In this document: positions 35,661-44,736 of the stretch, one piece after another
Layout of the letters: each line of letters starts with the position of its first letter
Numbering within the stretch: the first letter of the stretch is position 1
Assembly: GCA_040757115.1 (NCBI GenBank)
Contig: JBFLYA010000004.1
Span: forward strand, 1-46,934
DNA: 46,934 bases
Direction of reading: 5' to 3'
DNA from: a bacterium
Lineage (GTDB): Bacteria > UBA9089 > CG2-30-40-21 > SBAY01
Translations under genes and position numbers: made by a program
The notes under the pieces: model-generated
Told to the model about the DNA's origin: nothing
Seen by the model: only the letters and a program-made list of their open reading frames with translations
Databases searched by the model: none

Positions 35661-35940
35661 GAACTACTTTAAAATTAAGTTGATAAATTTCATTATCACC
35701 TTAATCCTTTCTTCTATCAAAGAAGGAAGGGAAAATAAATATGTCTCCCTTTCCTTTGGGTAAAAATAGTTGGGATGAGAAAGTATTTCACCTTCCCTTC
35801 ACCATATTTTATAGCAAAAAACATGCTAACATACGAGAAATTAGTTAAGAAGGTTCTTAGATGGTTTAATTTCAATAGGTTATAAATTACAGGCTAAGTG
35901 AGGATACTTTTTCCTTCTTGCTCTAAAAAGTAACGATTTG

Positions 35941-36131
35941 TTACCACTATGAGAAAGATTCGTTACTATCCCAGGGGCTCTACTTTAACTGATGTTTCCA
36001 AAGGAGGGAGGGACAGTAGATTCGCTCCGATAAGGTTGTGTTGTCCTTATCCTTATCGCTCCTATGAGCTCCTCCGACTGCTTATAAAACACCTTGCTAC
36101 TTCTTATCGTTACCCACAAGTCCAAATATAG
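35941..36131. other. Unexplained region with stem-forming sequence
   Basis: The plus strand has a 60-codon frame and the minus strand a longer one with one stop; neither gives a recognisable protein. CGATAAGG...CCTTATCG pairs form a stem near 36028-36052, and GGAGGGAGG...CTCCTCC could pair around it. It may be a structured RNA or a decayed repeat. Confidence 0.25.
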
Positions 36132-36132
36132 T

Positions 36133-36240
36133 TAATTGACAATTATCAATTAGCCATTATCAATTCACAATTAATATTTGATGTTGACAAAATTAACAAA
36201 TAATGGTCAATTGTTAATTGTAAATTGTCAATTGTTAATT
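36133..36240. repeat. AT-rich inverted repeat built of CAATTGTTAATTG-type words
   Basis: Left arm 36133-36176 and right arm about 36200-36240 are imperfect reverse complements, separated by about 24 nt. The same kind of word (TTAATTGACAATTATC) is common in intergenic minisatellites of such genomes. Confidence 0.6.
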
Positions 36241-36440
36241 ATTGGGGGCTGCATATCTCTGTTATTTCGCAGTACTTCCCCTCAAAAATCTTCCCTTTCA
36301 AGATGTAGGTAACGATAAATTGCTACTTCGGGTTTCCCCTTATAAGTAAGCTGAGCATGTCCCACCAGTCCTGAAGAGTAAAAAATCTTCGCACAAAAAC
36401 TCTTTGTAATAATCCAATTTTTTATCCCTCCAAAATTTTT
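36228..36440 (-). pseudogene. Unrecognised protein remnant with one in-frame TGA
   Basis: The minus strand reads NWIITKSFCAKIFYSSGLV, GHAQLTYKGKPEVAIYRYLH and LEREDF, then a TGA (36284-36282), then GEVLRNNRDMQPPIINN and a stop. The phrase looks like real protein on both sides of the TGA, and CGA-to-TGA would explain it. There is no start codon. The family is not recognised. Confidence 0.45.
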
Positions 36441-36519
36441 TAAAAAAATATTTGTATTTTTACACTTTTTATGGTATAATCATAATATATACTATTATGA
36501 TTTATTAGACTTCTGCAAA

Positions 36520-37330
36520 ATGAGAATTTTTGCTTTATTTGTCATTCATGCGTTCTTTATGTCATTCCTGCGGAAGCAGGAATCCAGAGGTACAAAGAAT
36601 GGATTCCCCCTGATTAAGCCTATTCTCCCTGAATTTAGCTTCACATATATTATCAATGTAAAGGAAATAAAGAAGGATTGGGTAGAAGAATATAAGATAG
36701 AGCCTGTATTAATAGAGACATTTGTAGATAGAGAGCGATTTAGTGGAGTTTGTTATCGAGCGGCTAATTTTGAATATATTGGTGAGACAAAGGGGCGTGG
36801 TAGGCAAGATTGTAAACATGAGCATAAGGTGTCAGTGAAAGGGATATATCTTTATGCATTATGTAAGGATTTTCAAAGGTTGTTATGTGGAGGGCAGGTA
36901 TTAGAGAGAGAAGAGGCGAGTGTGTCTGAAGATTGGGCAGAGGAGGAATTTAGGAAGGCACGATTAAGAGATTTGAGATTGAAGAAGCGGTTGATGAAGA
37001 TAGCGAGGGATTTTTATGCCAATCCCCAGGGGAATATACCCCTTAACAAAACTGGGGCGTGAAGTTCCGGATGTGTCCTGTAGCGTATTTTTCGAGGAGG
37101 CAGAATGAAAGGTATTAGTTGCATATAAGACCCAAAATCCACATCCACCAGTAACTCCACCGAGTTTAAGAGAAGCGGTTCGGATGGTAGCAAGTTTGGG
37201 AGGGTTTTTAGGGCGTAAAAGTGATGGTGAACCTGGAACAAAAACACTATGGTTTGGTCTTCAACGTCTTGATGATATCACTGCTATATGGAAAATTTGT
37301 AATCTGATATGTACTTCTATTCCACCTTAG
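36520..37330 (+). pseudogene. DUF4338 / IS4-like transposase fusion, internally deleted
   Basis: The first 180 codons encode a DUF4338 domain (EPVLIETFVDRERFSG, CYRAANFEYIGETKGRGR) followed by the N-terminal domain of an IS4/Tn5-type transposase (RDLRLKKRLMKIARDFYANP). A TGA at 37060 ends this part. From about 37080 a second frame gives the transposase C-terminus (HPPVTPPSLREAVRMVASLG, GFLGRKSDGEPGT, LWFGLQRLDDI) with a TGA where the family has Trp (AEWK). The DDE core is missing. The first 22 codons contain a REP hairpin. It is not functional as a transposase. Confidence 0.75.
36563..36584. repeat. REP-type hairpin (CATTCCTGC / GCAGGAATC)
   Basis: A 9-bp stem with a 4-nt GGAA loop. Translation yields SFLRKQESR, a peptide often seen where this repeat has entered genes. 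It lies in the 5' part of the DUF4338 remnant. Confidence 0.8.
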
Positions 37331-37440
37331 TTTTGTCCAGCAAAAGATGTGGGTAAAGATCAGGCTGGGGGATGGGGCATTCCCTTTGGGAAAGGAGGTT
37401 CCCCCAATGGGAGCTGGGGCAAAGCCCCAGAACATCTTCC
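37331..37440. repeat. G-rich hairpin-bearing stretch before the HEAT gene
   Basis: Contains CTGGGGC-AAA-GCCCCAG (37414-37430) and GGGATGGGGCATTCCC-type words. The short frame across it (GDGAFPLGKEVPPMGAGAK) has repeat-like composition and I do not call it a gene. Confidence 0.5.
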
Positions 37441-38085
37441 TTAATTTTCTAATTGCACAGGTGGAAATTTTTCAATCGCTAATTCTAATTCCTTTTTTAT
37501 CTCCGGGTCATTTTCTTCAACTACCCATTTCTTAAATTCGTTAATGACTGTTTCTTTCCGTAATTCACCTAATCCATAGATAGCGGCTAATTGCAATTTT
37601 TTATTATTACCTTTAGCCATTTTTAATAAAGGGTCAATGACTTCATCGAATTTTAAGTTAGCCAGTGCCACTGCCGCGGCGATACGCATATTTTCATCCT
37701 CTGTTTCATCGGTTAATATCTTTTTCAGTGGAGCAATTACCTTTTTAGTTTCCATTTTAGATAAAAGTTGGGCTAAGACAAATCTAAGTTTCCAATCCTT
37801 ATTTTTATCTACCAATACCTCAATTATCATTGGTGCCGCGGGTTTACCCACAAATCGTAGGTAGGATATTTGAGGTTTTCCAATAGTAAATATTTGATTG
37901 ATATCATTTGTGGAATTACAGGCTTTTTCTAATAATCCAATCTCACGCCAGATTTCCTTTTTTATATCATCCCTAATTTCCTGTTTTTCTGTCCTTTTAA
38001 AGGTATGACTAATCCACAGAAACATAGTGATTAAAATTATGGCAAAGATAAGAATTCTTACAAGTGGATTTTGTGGCTTTTCCAT
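37441..38085 (-). CDS. Membrane-anchored HEAT-repeat protein
   Basis: 214 aa. One N-terminal TM (residues about 9-27), then a helical stretch and three or four HEAT-like repeats (VAPLKKILTDETEDENMRIAAA; EVIDPLLKMAKG; LQLAAIYGLGEL). HEAT repeats are protein-binding scaffolds. The last seven residues (FPPVQLE) also end the reading frame at 18144-18168, because the same palindromic element arm has entered both. The ATG directly follows the stop of the barrel gene, with AAAGGTGAAG as ribosome-binding site. Ends TAA. Confidence 0.82.
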   Translation of the reverse strand: MEKPQNPLVRILIFAIILITMFLWISHTFKRTEKQEIRDDIKKEIWREIGLLEKACNSTNDINQIFTIGKPQISYLRFVGKPAAPMIIEVLVDKNKDWKLRFVLAQLLSKMETKKVIAPLKKILTDETEDENMRIAAAVALANLKFDEVIDPLLKMAKGNNKKLQLAAIYGLGELRKETVINEFKKWVVEENDPEIKKELELAIEKFPPVQLEN

Positions 38086-39306
38086 CTAAAACTTCACCTT
38101 TGTTGCAAATGATGAGGTTTGGGATTTATTCCCAATGTTATCATAGACTTTTTGATAGATATAACTTAAAGATATGTTTTTTGATAACTCAAAATTTATT
38201 TTTTCTGTAAGCGTACTATTCGGCGCATTAAAATCAAGCAAGTGATACCCTTTTTGCCTTCTTTCATGGTCATAACAGAAGAGAACAGAGATGTTTTGTT
38301 TAATAATAAGTTGAAACAACTCTTTTTTTAAGAGTAATTCCAGATGTAATCTTGGGGCTATTGTTTCTTTCAGGTCTTCATATCCTGAAGAGAGCAAGAT
38401 TAATCTGGCTATATCCAGATTAGCACCTGAATACCATCCTGTCTGGCTTTCTGCCTGCTGGATGCTGGAAGTCCCATTTCTTCTTACTTCATATAACGGA
38501 TTAAATAGAGCCGGGACAAAATTAGAATCTAAGTCTCTAAATTCTGTTTTATAACCCAGGATAGTATTAACTGAAACAAGGTTTAATTTTCCTCCCAATC
38601 CTACAGATAATCCATCACCAAAACCAGATATTTTCGCATAATCTGTGTAAAAACCTAAAACCTTCTCATAAATTGGCAACTCAAAATCTAATCCATAAAC
38701 ACTCAAATTATCTTTGTCCCCAACTTGAGGTTTTGTGTCATTAACATAGGTTGCTCCAATAATAATTTTGCAAAGTAAAGGATTATTTAGATTTTTTAAT
38801 GGTAAAAAGTAAATTCTACCTCCATAAAGTCGTGGGTCAGTAATATCATTAATCAATGTTTCTACGCCACCGTTTTTAAAATTAATATCTATATTTGCCC
38901 CGAGAAAATTTTTGCTTGTATCTGTTCCTTGATTAGAATATCTATCCACAATGAACCCATGTCCTAATGTTGCTTCTGATAATTTTCCCAGATAAATGTA
39001 TAGCGGACTGTCTTCCTTATTTGCCCAACGAATATAATGGACGATATTACCCACTTCATCCCAATCTTCCTCCCGAAAGCCATCTTCCTCATTCCACCGA
39101 CACAATAGATTTAATCCAATTCCAAATTTACCCCGCTTAAATTCAGGATGGAAAACTATTTCATTATAATAATCTCCATCAATCATTCTGACGCCAATTA
39201 CACCAGCCCACCGCCATTCTTTTTGTTTGCCTTCACCATAACAAATTAGTGGAAAAAAGAATAAAGAAATAATCATTGACAACCAAATAAATTTTTTATA
39301 ATTCAT
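38086..39306 (-). CDS. Predicted secreted or outer-membrane beta-barrel protein
   Basis: 406 aa from the ATG at 39306, 7 nt after GGAGG; an ATG at 39321 would include that site. Signal peptide about 23 residues (FFFPLICYGEG). The rest is rich in alternating, aromatic-flanked strands (for example GGRIYFLP, LSVGLGGKLNLVSVN) and ends with Phe (FATKVKF), consistent with a barrel. No named family recognised. It is followed without spacing by the HEAT gene. 39307-39415 holds a GGTAATT minisatellite (39326-39355). Ends TAG. Confidence 0.75.
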   Translation of the reverse strand: MNYKKFIWLSMIISLFFFPLICYGEGKQKEWRWAGVIGVRMIDGDYYNEIVFHPEFKRGKFGIGLNLLCRWNEEDGFREEDWDEVGNIVHYIRWANKEDSPLYIYLGKLSEATLGHGFIVDRYSNQGTDTSKNFLGANIDINFKNGGVETLINDITDPRLYGGRIYFLPLKNLNNPLLCKIIIGATYVNDTKPQVGDKDNLSVYGLDFELPIYEKVLGFYTDYAKISGFGDGLSVGLGGKLNLVSVNTILGYKTEFRDLDSNFVPALFNPLYEVRRNGTSSIQQAESQTGWYSGANLDIARLILLSSGYEDLKETIAPRLHLELLLKKELFQLIIKQNISVLFCYDHERRQKGYHLLDFNAPNSTLTEKINFELSKNISLSYIYQKVYDNIGNKSQTSSFATKVKF

Positions 39307-39325
39307 TTTATCTTCCTCCATTGAA

Positions 39326-39355
39326 GTTGGTAATTGGTAATTGGTAATTGGTAAT
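39326..39355. repeat. GGTAATT heptanucleotide minisatellite
   Basis: About four units of GGTAATT, with related ACCAATTACCAGTTACC at 39394-39412 in the opposite sense. The same word family has entered carA (46168-46220). Confidence 0.85.
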
Positions 39356-39415
39356 TAAATATCGTTTGGATGAGTTCACGACGAAGCCATTCAACCAATT
39401 ACCAGTTACCAGATT

Positions 39416-39808
39416 TTACTCATGATATTCCCGTATGACCTTTACGGCTATTCCACCACGGATATTCCAGACTACCTCGATTTTTGCCCATTTAGGTTGG
39501 ACTATGGTAACAAAATCATCAAGTATTTTATTGGTAGCGTGTTCTTGAAATATTCCAATGTTCCGATAGCCCGTAAGATAAAGTTTCAATGCCTTTTGCT
39601 CTACCAGAAATTTATTAGGTTTATACGCAATTGTCAAGGTCGCAAAATCTGGCAGACCTGTCCTGGGACAAACAGTAGTCAATTCATCGGTGCTTAATTC
39701 CACAATGTAATCTCTATCCGTATATTGATTTTCCACCACCTCTAATTCAGGTGTAATTTTCAAACCCCGTATTTTATCCTGTTTTCCTTCATAACCTGTT
39801 TTTGCCAT
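39416..39808 (-). CDS. queF: NADPH-dependent 7-cyano-7-deazaguanine (preQ0) reductase
   Basis: 130 aa, short QueF subfamily length. It reduces preQ0 to preQ1 in queuosine tRNA modification. The nucleophilic Cys is in TTVCPRTGLPDF, and KALKLYLTGYRNIGIFQEH holds the family's Glu and His region. GGAGG lies 12 nt upstream of the ATG. The nested repeat element begins 21 nt above the start codon, so any promoter must lie in or beyond it. No other queuosine gene is nearby. Ends TAA. Confidence 0.97.
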   Translation of the reverse strand: MAKTGYEGKQDKIRGLKITPELEVVENQYTDRDYIVELSTDELTTVCPRTGLPDFATLTIAYKPNKFLVEQKALKLYLTGYRNIGIFQEHATNKILDDFVTIVQPKWAKIEVVWNIRGGIAVKVIREYHE

Positions 39809-39828
39809 ATTATTTTATTTCCTCCGTT

Positions 39829-40107
39829 GTAACGGTTCACCGCAGAGACGCAGAGAAAAAATTAAAATCTATTGGTAACTATTCAGCCACAGATGAACAC
39901 AGATGAAACACTGAGAATTCGTGAATCGCGTCCGTAATCAAGCTGAAGGTTTTTGCTCCTGTTGTCCTCTGCCTTCTGCCCTCTGCCCTCTGCCCTCTGT
40001 ATTTATCCGTGCTAATCCGTGTTAATCCGTGGCTGAATAGTTACTTTATTTCTATGTCTTCTCTGTTTCTCTGCGTCTCTGCGGTAAAAGATTACCTGAA
40101 CGGTTAC
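39829..40107. mobile_element. Nested inverted-repeat element upstream of queF
   Basis: Outer ends GTAACGGTTCACCGCAGAGACGC (39829 on) and CTGCGTCTCTGCGG...CTGAACGGTTAC (to 40107). Inside lies a second unit with ends GTAACTATTCAGCCACAGATG and GTGGCTGAATAGTTAC (39875-40044), and in its centre a CTCTGCC tandem. It is one element inserted in another. Confidence 0.8.
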
Positions 40108-40114
40108 CCTCCTT

Positions 40115-42841
40115 TTACCCTTTCCTGGTCAATTGGACTATTTTATCTGTGACGACATCTTTAATAAATAATGCCCCATTTTTAGAATAGGCAATTTTAT
40201 TTTTAAACGGTAACCAATTAAAATCATCAATCAAATCCTCAAGTTTTTTTTCTTTTTTATCCATTATCCAGAGATTTCCATTCTTTAAATAAGCAAGAAT
40301 CTGTCCATCACAAGACCATTTAGGGCATCTACCTTTAACTAATTTAGATTCTCCCTCTTCATTTACATCTTTTATCCAGAGCATGTCATTGCGTTCAAAG
40401 GCTATTTTGCCCGTGATAGAAATATTGGGATTTTTCCCGTGATTTATCAATTGGACATAGTTAGTGCCGTCTTTATTGATAATCCCAATATTTTCTTTAA
40501 AATCAGTCGGCTGAATGACATCCAATAAATATTCATTAGCTATTTTACCTTTTTCCTGGTGTATTTTTTGATTTACCTTAAGGTGAAAATTCCACCAATT
40601 TAAAGAAGTTTTCTCATATTGTTCAAATATTATTCTGTCTTCAAACCAATTTGAGCAGCAACCGCCCAGTAATGTAAGTTGAAATTTGTTGGTTCCATCC
40701 GTTAACATAACATAGATATTATCTGCGTTTTCATAAGCGAGGTATTTTTTATTCCGGGACAAAACAGGATTTTTGCCGCCTTTTAAGGTCAGAAGATATG
40801 GAGTTTTATCCTTTAATCTGGCAATATTTCCACCAAGATTACCAAAGATAGAAATCTCATCATAAGATTTTGGGACAAAGATTAAACCTTTAAACGAGGC
40901 TAATATCTCTACCGGAGTTCCCTGATAGACCTGTTGTTTTCTTGTATTATTAATTATAAAATAACTCTTTGAATCATAACACAGGATTTTTGAATCCAGC
41001 CATTTTAATGGGGTTACTTTTGAATAAGATAATAATTTATCTCCAAGAAATAATCTTCCTTTTGAATCATTATAAGCAATTAATTTACCATTTGGGAGTG
41101 GATTGTGGCCTTTGTATATTACTTGTTTAATTTTTCCTTTTAAATCTAAAACCCTATAAATGAAAAAATCCTTTCTCTTAGTTATGCCGCATAGGGATTG
41201 ATTAGATTTCCATTGAAGGCAAATTAGGATGATATTGGATAAATGTTGCCAATTTTTGCCGTTTGCATCTATGATTGATGTTCCTCGATAGTTTGAATAT
41301 GCGATTTTAGATGAATCAGGAGACCAACAAATATCTCTGGCACTGTCATAAACCACTGTATGCACCATACCCCGTTGGACATCCACTATTTTTACCTCTT
41401 CAGATATACCCCTTACCCATTTTCGAGTTATGCCATAGGCAATTTTATTACTATCCTTTGACCAGCGAAATCCTTGTGATGTCGAAAAGCGAATTTGCTT
41501 ATCGAAAATCTTGTTTATCCTTTTTCCTGCATTGCCATTAGAATCAAATATCACCAGGTCAGCGACACTACCATCTTTACTCCAATCTAAACAGACAAAT
41601 TTTGTCGAATCATAAGACCATACAGGGGAAAAAGAACCAGCCGAAAGGGATTTTACAAGAAGTTTAGTCAACTTATTATCTTGAATCAGGAAAAGCGTAT
41701 CTTCGGTTTCATAAATAATCCCTTTTCTGTCAAAAGACCAGTGAATATTCACTTTTACCCCTTGTTGTTTTACCAGTTTTGTTTTTTTGACTCCATCAAT
41801 ACCTACCCGCCAGAGATAATCACCACTTCCAACTATAAATTCATTCCCCCCTGGTGAAAAAAACATTTTGGTATTAAAAGGGAAAATATCCATATTATTG
41901 ACATCTTCTTTCGTTAAATTTATTAAAACTAATGAATCTTTATTATTGTAAATAATCCCTTTATCAAGACATAAAAAATAGGTTTTGGGCTGATTTTCGT
42001 TCTGGATTATGCGGATTTGAGGAGACATTTTCCGAATAAACTCCTGAATATCATTTTTAAGAGTGGTATAGGGATAATTGAATAGGACTTTTAAAAACTC
42101 ATCTTTTGCCTTATCGTTTTGGCGTTGAAGATACAGGCAAAATCCTATCATTGCTTGAGAGTAAGGGGTTATTTTACCTTTAAAAAATTTTTTAGTAACT
42201 CGTTGAAATTGCGAGATAGCACGCTGATAATTTCCCTGGGATAGATACACCTCTCCTATTCTAAATAGTCCTTCATCGACTAAATCCTCATTCGGGTAAT
42301 TCTTAACGATTAATTTATATGCCTGTTTAGCCTTGCCAAATTTACCGCAAGCCCAGTAAAGTCGGCCAATATTATACTGAGCCTCATCGGCAAGATCACT
42401 GTTGGGAAACATCTTCAGGAATTTTTTAAACCTAACAATAGCCGCTGGATAATCTTTGTTTTTAGCATAACAAAATGGAATAAAAAAACTAATAGATTCT
42501 AAGTATTTACTATTGGGATAATCATTTAATAATTTAAGGTAGGCTTTTAGTGGTTTATCCCAATTTTTGTCTGTATTGGCGCATTCTTTAAATTTAATCT
42601 TGCAAATCTGATAATAGGCATCCTCGACATAGTCAGAACCAGGATATTTATTAATAAATTTTTTAATCCTAACAATAGCCATTGGATTAGATAATTTACG
42701 ACTTTCGCTTATCGTTTGCCAGTAAATCTCGCCAATGCTTCGTCTGGTCTGTTTTGTAATTATTATCGTACTTCCCACACCAAAAAATATGCCGATAATA
42801 AATATTAGACAAAACAATAGAACCTTCTGAGTTAATCTCAT
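40115..42841 (-). CDS. Membrane-anchored TPR protein with a TolB-like beta-propeller
   Basis: 908 aa from the ATG at 42841 (GAGGCG upstream). TM at residues about 5-27. Residues about 45-270 are TPRs of the YbgF/BamD type (YYQICKIKF; DEAQYNIGRLYWACGKFGKAKQAY; DEGLFRIGEVYLSQGNYQRAI). The rest forms PD40/WD40-like blades (WSYDSTKFVCLDW, WSKDSNKIAYG, WSPDSSKIAYSNY, WSCDGQILAYLKNG). TolB-like propellers bind envelope proteins, so an envelope scaffold role is plausible. It follows the AAA ATPase gene. Ends TAA. Confidence 0.87.
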   Translation of the reverse strand: MRLTQKVLLFCLIFIIGIFFGVGSTIIITKQTRRSIGEIYWQTISESRKLSNPMAIVRIKKFINKYPGSDYVEDAYYQICKIKFKECANTDKNWDKPLKAYLKLLNDYPNSKYLESISFFIPFCYAKNKDYPAAIVRFKKFLKMFPNSDLADEAQYNIGRLYWACGKFGKAKQAYKLIVKNYPNEDLVDEGLFRIGEVYLSQGNYQRAISQFQRVTKKFFKGKITPYSQAMIGFCLYLQRQNDKAKDEFLKVLFNYPYTTLKNDIQEFIRKMSPQIRIIQNENQPKTYFLCLDKGIIYNNKDSLVLINLTKEDVNNMDIFPFNTKMFFSPGGNEFIVGSGDYLWRVGIDGVKKTKLVKQQGVKVNIHWSFDRKGIIYETEDTLFLIQDNKLTKLLVKSLSAGSFSPVWSYDSTKFVCLDWSKDGSVADLVIFDSNGNAGKRINKIFDKQIRFSTSQGFRWSKDSNKIAYGITRKWVRGISEEVKIVDVQRGMVHTVVYDSARDICWSPDSSKIAYSNYRGTSIIDANGKNWQHLSNIILICLQWKSNQSLCGITKRKDFFIYRVLDLKGKIKQVIYKGHNPLPNGKLIAYNDSKGRLFLGDKLLSYSKVTPLKWLDSKILCYDSKSYFIINNTRKQQVYQGTPVEILASFKGLIFVPKSYDEISIFGNLGGNIARLKDKTPYLLTLKGGKNPVLSRNKKYLAYENADNIYVMLTDGTNKFQLTLLGGCCSNWFEDRIIFEQYEKTSLNWWNFHLKVNQKIHQEKGKIANEYLLDVIQPTDFKENIGIINKDGTNYVQLINHGKNPNISITGKIAFERNDMLWIKDVNEEGESKLVKGRCPKWSCDGQILAYLKNGNLWIMDKKEKKLEDLIDDFNWLPFKNKIAYSKNGALFIKDVVTDKIVQLTRKG

Positions 42842-42927
42842 AACAAAATACGCCTCGCTCTGGAATTCAGGTAAATGAACCTTGTGAGTCACAAAGGAGA
42901 ATGAAAATATTGTGGCTAAACACTTAC

Positions 42928-44109
42928 CTACAAATCAACCACTGAGATAATCCCTTCATAATCTACAAATTCCTTGCTAACCACATAGCACTCCGGTAAT
43001 CCTATTGTTGTCGAGATAGTTTTTAGCCTTTCAAAATCACCTGGGATTCCTTTGAGTTTAACCTCAATACCAATCCTGCTATCAAGGATAAAGTCAATTT
43101 CTCTGCCGGATCTCCTTTGATAATAATGGATATTATTAAATTGCGATAAAGCATTGAAGACCGCATTCTCAAAGAGTGCACCATCAGAAACCTTTGCAAA
43201 CTCACTCACTATCCCGGTATCACAAAAATAAACCTTTTTGGCTTTACTCACCAGTTTATCCATACTCCCGGTAAACGGCGGAACCAGGGTAATAAAAAAT
43301 GTATCTTGTAAGAAAGAGAGATAGGAATATATAGTCTCCCGAGAGGTGCCCAACTCAGAAGCCAACCTGGCAATATCAAGTTTTGAGCCTACGCGAGCAA
43401 TTAACAAAAGCAATAAGTCCCTGAATAACTGCACTTCTCTAAACTTAGCAAGGTTCTGCACCTCTTTTTCAAAATAGGATTTAAGGATATCATGAAGATG
43501 CATCTTCTTCCTGGTAATATCTTCCTCCAGAACAACCTGTGGGAAACCTCCGTAATTAAGATATTCTTCATAAGCCCCCTTTAACCTCTGATATCGAATA
43601 AAATTTTTATACCTATCTCTTTGGATTAAATCTACAAAAGATTCTTTTTCTCTACCTTTAAATGTCAAAAATTCCTCAAAATCCAAAGGACGGAGATTAA
43701 AGACAAACTTTCTACCCGCTAAGCTTTCTGGAAAAAGATTCTTTAGATAGAAACTACTTGAGCCAGTAAGGAAGAATTTAAAACCAACATGGTCATAAAG
43801 ATACTTGACTACCTTTACAATGCTGGGCATAGCCTGAATCTCATCAAGAAAGATATAAGCCTTTTCCGCTGAGGTAATACCATATTCCTTTAAATTTAGA
43901 ACGATATTGTTATAATCTATTTCCTCAAATATCTTTTGCACAATTGGATTTTCCAGGTCAAAAAAGGCTTTGTTTTTGCTTTCAATACTATTAAATATGG
44001 ATTGATAGAGGGTTGTCTTACCTACCCGGCGCATACCAGTAAGCACAATAATCTCGGGTGAAAAGACATATTTTATTAATTCCTTTTGTATCTTTCTTGG
44101 GAATATCAT
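42928..44109 (-). CDS. AAA ATPase with DUF4143 C-terminal domain
   Basis: 393 aa. Walker A in LTGMRRVGKTTL near residue 25, Walker B/sensor region AYIFLDEIQ, FFLTGSSSFYL, and RPLDFEEFL. The C-terminal DUF4143 contains a PD-(D/E)XK-like strand pair (GREIDFIL, IGIEVKLKG). These proteins are widespread in candidate phyla and archaea; their role is not established. The predicted promoter places the transcription start at the ATG, so the mRNA should be leaderless. Ends TAG. Confidence 0.92.
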   Translation of the reverse strand: MIFPRKIQKELIKYVFSPEIIVLTGMRRVGKTTLYQSIFNSIESKNKAFFDLENPIVQKIFEEIDYNNIVLNLKEYGITSAEKAYIFLDEIQAMPSIVKVVKYLYDHVGFKFFLTGSSSFYLKNLFPESLAGRKFVFNLRPLDFEEFLTFKGREKESFVDLIQRDRYKNFIRYQRLKGAYEEYLNYGGFPQVVLEEDITRKKMHLHDILKSYFEKEVQNLAKFREVQLFRDLLLLLIARVGSKLDIARLASELGTSRETIYSYLSFLQDTFFITLVPPFTGSMDKLVSKAKKVYFCDTGIVSEFAKVSDGALFENAVFNALSQFNNIHYYQRRSGREIDFILDSRIGIEVKLKGIPGDFERLKTISTTIGLPECYVVSKEFVDYEGIISVVDL

Positions 44110-44116
44110 AAGTCAT

Positions 44117-44145
44117 AGTCTACACAAATAATAACAATTTGTCAA
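44117..44145 (-). promoter_or_regulatory. Sigma-70 promoter of the AAA/DUF4143 gene (leaderless)
   Basis: TTGACA (44145-44140), 17-bp spacer, TAGACT (44122-44117). The ATG at 44109 follows the -10 box by 7 nt. Confidence 0.75.
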
Positions 44146-44164
44146 GTATTATTTGACAGAAGAT

Positions 44165-44472
44165 GTGATTCAGACAGTAGACTATAGACATCAGACCTCA
44201 GACTAAAGTGGGCAGAAATTGCAGAAGAATGAAGGCTTGAGAGACCTGCCTATACTTCTGCTGGAAGAGTTGAAAGAGTAGAAAGAGTTGGAAGTGTTGG
44301 ATGAGTTGAAGGAGTTTCTTCACTGACACTGACACTCCCACTGTCACTGATATAGGTAAGACTTAGGAAAAATTCAGGGAGTGAAGTTTTGAGGATGGTT
44401 TCCCAAAAGTCACTAATTTCCTGCATAAATAGAGTCTATAGTCTTGTGTCTGATGTCCAGTGTCTGAATCAC
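44165..44472. repeat. Inverted-end unit (GTGATTCAGACA ... TGTCTGAATCAC) with possible small ORF
   Basis: Ends 44165-44176 and 44461-44472 are exact reverse complements. Next to them on both sides are CTATAGAC and ATCAGAC words. The minus strand holds a 58-codon frame (44426-44250, MQEISDFWETILKTSLPEFF, then a Thr/Pro-rich tail made of tandem TCAACTCTTCC units). It may be a gene remnant; function unknown. Confidence 0.4.
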
Positions 44473-44486
44473 TGGTTTCACTTTTT

Positions 44487-44723
44487 GTAACCGTTCAGGC
44501 TATATATCAAAAGTGTAAGAAAGGGGATAAGGAGATAAGAGTGATATGGAGATAAGATAATAGAAATAGATTGAAATTTATAGAAATAGGTAGAAATTGA
44601 TTGTGGAAAACAACAAATTTCCATAAATTTCTATTAGTTTCTATTAATTTCAATTTTTTTAATAATATCTCCCTATCTCCTTAATCTCCACATCTCCTTT
44701 TGTTACACCACCTGAACGCTTAC
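44487..44723. mobile_element. 237-bp imperfect palindrome with GTAACCGTTCAG ends
   Basis: The left end GTAACCGTTCAG and right end CTGAACGCTTAC are inverted with one mismatch. The arms pair loosely through GGAGATAAG / ATCTCC and AGAAATAG / TTTCTAT words around a centre near 44605. It includes the 54-bp repeat shared with the window start. No coding capacity. Confidence 0.7.
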
Positions 44724-44736
44724 CACTTTTTTCCTC

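Noticed and set aside
37414-37430. GC hairpin as terminator for the HEAT gene
   Set aside because: No T-run follows, and the stem is embedded in repeat-like sequence.
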